From positions 3,949,497-4,013,496 of the forward strand of contig NC_061080.1 in assembly GCF_021917145.1 (NCBI RefSeq): DNA of 64,000 bases. Reading direction: 5' to 3'. The position numbers were made by a program, and so were the translations under genes. This DNA comes from Hypomesus transpacificus. Its lineage: Eukaryota > Chordata > Actinopteri > Osmeriformes > Osmeridae. Shown here one piece after another: positions 61,876-64,000 of this stretch. Numbering within the stretch: the first letter of the stretch is position 1; every line of letters starts with the position of its first letter. The notes beneath the pieces were generated by a model, which ran no database searches, was not told where the DNA came from, and worked only from the letters and a program-made list of their open reading frames with translations.

Positions 61876-64000
61876 ATGGTCAAAATACGACTTATTCCTT
61901 TGCTCACCTGCATGACAAACATGGGTAAGAAATGACAAGGATCTTTGATTGTAAACTGTCAGCAATATTAATCTATCAAGCATTAAACCCTTTTATTTGG
62001 TTTAATATTGTGAAACAATCTAATCAAATGTTTGGGGGGTTGATAAACGTAAACTCTGTGTAAACTTTGAAACAAGAAATGAGGACAGTAGGTCAGTATG
62101 TGAATTGACCACATGTGCTGTGTACCTGGGCTGAACACAGGAAAAACAGTGTATAGGTTCAATGTGTATCTACTTTAGGATCTTTCAGTGCTAATGTGAA
62201 CCTAATTCATGCAAAAAAAAATTATCAGCATCAAAAAAACTGAGGAAGAAGTGAATTAGCCACATCATGGCCACACTTTTTTTTTTTTTTTATCTCTTTC
62301 AGTTTTTGGGAATAATTTACCTTCACAAATGCAATTTAATTAAAAAAAAAATGAATTGCATATAGGTTAAGTGGACAGCTAAACATTTTGTATTGTGTTA
62401 TGAAAACACTGCAAAATAGTGCCTATTATTCAGATTCAGTAGTGAAGCTGTTGAACTGTTCCAGAACATACTTTTTTCACCTCGCCAGGTGCTGACACAC
62501 ACAAAACTTAAGTAGTCGAGATCAAATACTGATTTACACTAGTAGTACATTCTATGATGTGACAGCAGAAGATCTCTCTAATTTTGTCTTTTTGCTAGTT
62601 TTCTCTGCTTCCTGGGCTTTCAACATTGATGTTGCAAACCCCCACATCTATACTGGAGAGAAACAAGATTTCTTTGGTTACAAAGTAATGCAGTACATAT
62701 CAGGCAAGGAGAAAGGGTAAGTTAGAAAGGTTACCAGGATATTACTATTGTAACAGCAGCAGAATGTTTTATTTTCTTGAAGCGGACAAAAGTTTCTTTG
62801 CACCTACAATCAAAAGATCACATGGCTATTAGTCCAGATATTTTGAACTACATACATTGTTTTATTTATCTATAAAAGTAATGTGAATATTACAATGAGC
62901 AGAGGAAATGTTGACTTCATTTCCTATCACACCTCAAGCAGACACTTCTGCGATATGGAGACAAAAAACAAGCCATACATGGAAACAGAGCTGCAATTGG
63001 TGTAGCCTTGATTTAGCCTTTTCATAACATACTGAAAACAGCCATAAAACATTGGTACCCCCCCCCCCCCCCCTTACAGGATAATGGTCACTGCACCACT
63101 TCAGCAAAACAGATCTGGAGGAATCTGTAAATGTGTTCAGAACCAAACAGTTTGTTACAATCCAGGTATCTGTGGGATTCAATACTCTCCAATTTCTAGA
63201 AACAAACAACACCTAATGTTATATTGTCACATTTAACCTCTAAATGCAGCATGAGTTAAGTTGACTATTAATTGTTTACAATTTATTCTGACTTGCGTTG
63301 CCCAAAAATGCCATAGCCATAGCCATTCCTCTTCCAACCGAAGATAGCTCATTGAAATACACTGGACTGTCCTTGGCAGTTGACTCAAAAAATCCCCCAA
63401 ACTTTGTGGTAAGATGTTAATCTTATACCATTATATGATAAAAATCTTGTACGTTAGATGATGAACTACAGGATTATATCTATAGCTAACATTTCTATTT
63501 TTATATCCTTACACAGGCCTGCAGCCCAGGTCTGGTTCATGAGTGTGATGAGAACTCCCATCTGAACAGTGTGTGCTACAAGTTCAACAGCCAGTTCCAG
63601 AAAACCGCAAACTTCACACCTGCCTTTCAAGGTACAAGAATGAGCAATGCTTCAAATAGTACTAAAAGTAATACTTAAATGTTCAACAAAGAATCTCACT
63701 GCTATTGCACTTCATAACTTCCGCTCTCTACTTATCTCCTACAGAATGTACGAAGAAGAAAGTGGACCTTGTGTTTCTGTTTGATGGATCAGAAAGCATG
63801 ACAGGGGATGAATTTAACAAAAACAAAGGATTCATTTTGGATATCATCAAACCACTCCAAAAATCCTCAATTAAGGTTAAGAAATGCTATACAAGGTTTC
63901 TGAACACAAATGTTCAACAACCCAATGCAAACCAAATACATTTTTGGTTCCCCCCACAGTTTGCTGCAGTACAGTTCTCAAAGGAATCCAGGACAGTTTT
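61876..64000 (+). CDS. itgal: Leukocyte integrin alpha chain with I domain, ITGAL-like (5' part)
   Basis: Seven exons in phase: 61876-61924, 62599-62716, 63080-63165, 63317 (or 63323)-63408, 63517-63631, 63745-63875, 63960-64000, then the window ends. A signal peptide (MVKIRLIPLLTCMTNMVFSA) precedes the mature N-terminus WAFNIDVANP. Propeller repeat blocks follow (DFFGYKVMQY, IMVTAPLQQN, KYTGLSLAVDS, ACSPGLVHECDENS). The alpha-I domain then begins ECTKKKVDLVFLFDGSES, with the DxSxS metal-site motif, and KFAAVQFSKES. This closely follows human ITGAL (ECIKGNVDLVFLFDGS, QFAAVQFS). The protein pairs with beta2 on leukocytes to bind ICAM-type ligands. The qprt neighbour supports ITGAL over ITGAM/ITGAX, but those paralogues cannot be excluded. 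Confidence 0.85.

Overview
The window is vertebrate genomic DNA, almost certainly from a teleost fish. Every recognisable gene has short exons and GT-AG introns and matches a vertebrate single-copy gene. The spacers hold fish-type tRNA-derived SINEs, small foldback DNA transposons, microsatellites, and many long G or C homopolymers. I could not fix the species. The reading below comes from joining exons by splice sites and phase, and all recognised gene models close in frame.

Layout. 46-6212 (+): last seven coding exons of pecam1 (transmembrane segment and ITIM tail). 10098-22722 (+): complete p4hb (protein disulfide isomerase, 11 coding exons, 513 aa). 25216-26686 (+): ppp1r27 (3 exons, 167 aa). 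27939-28595 (-): anapc11 (2 exons, 84 aa). 29356-31923 (+): alyref (6 exons, 267 aa), head-to-head with anapc11. 33000-39957 (+): arhgdia with a non-coding first exon (203 aa). 43943-44938 (-): an unrecognised small gene whose exons repeatedly end in Asp-Trp, with a TATA box and an interferon-response-like element upstream. 47715-56645 (-): ppp1r12c-like myosin phosphatase targeting subunit (20 exons, about 705 aa). 57783-58741 (+): a two-exon gene for a 98-aa protein with one BED zinc finger. 58971-60572 (+): qprt (4 exons, 304 aa). 61876-64000 (+): first seven coding exons of a leukocyte beta2-type integrin alpha chain (itgal-like), cut by the window end.

Context. p4hb, ppp1r27, anapc11, alyref and arhgdia are neighbours on human 17q25.3. 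Here the anapc11-alyref-arhgdia and p4hb-ppp1r27 blocks keep their internal order and strand, but the order of the two blocks is swapped. qprt beside an itgal-like gene recalls human 16p11.2. pecam1 and ppp1r12c come from other human locations. The genes share no single pathway, although two (ppp1r27, ppp1r12c) encode PP1-binding ankyrin proteins and pecam1 and the integrin are leukocyte adhesion receptors.

The most interesting items are the unidentified Asp-Trp exon gene with its ISRE-like promoter, the BED-only small gene, six HSF-like palindromes at exact 22-bp spacing in arhgdia intron 3, a 600-bp foldback element in p4hb intron 2, and oligo-C tracts standing in for polypyrimidine tracts at several splice acceptors.
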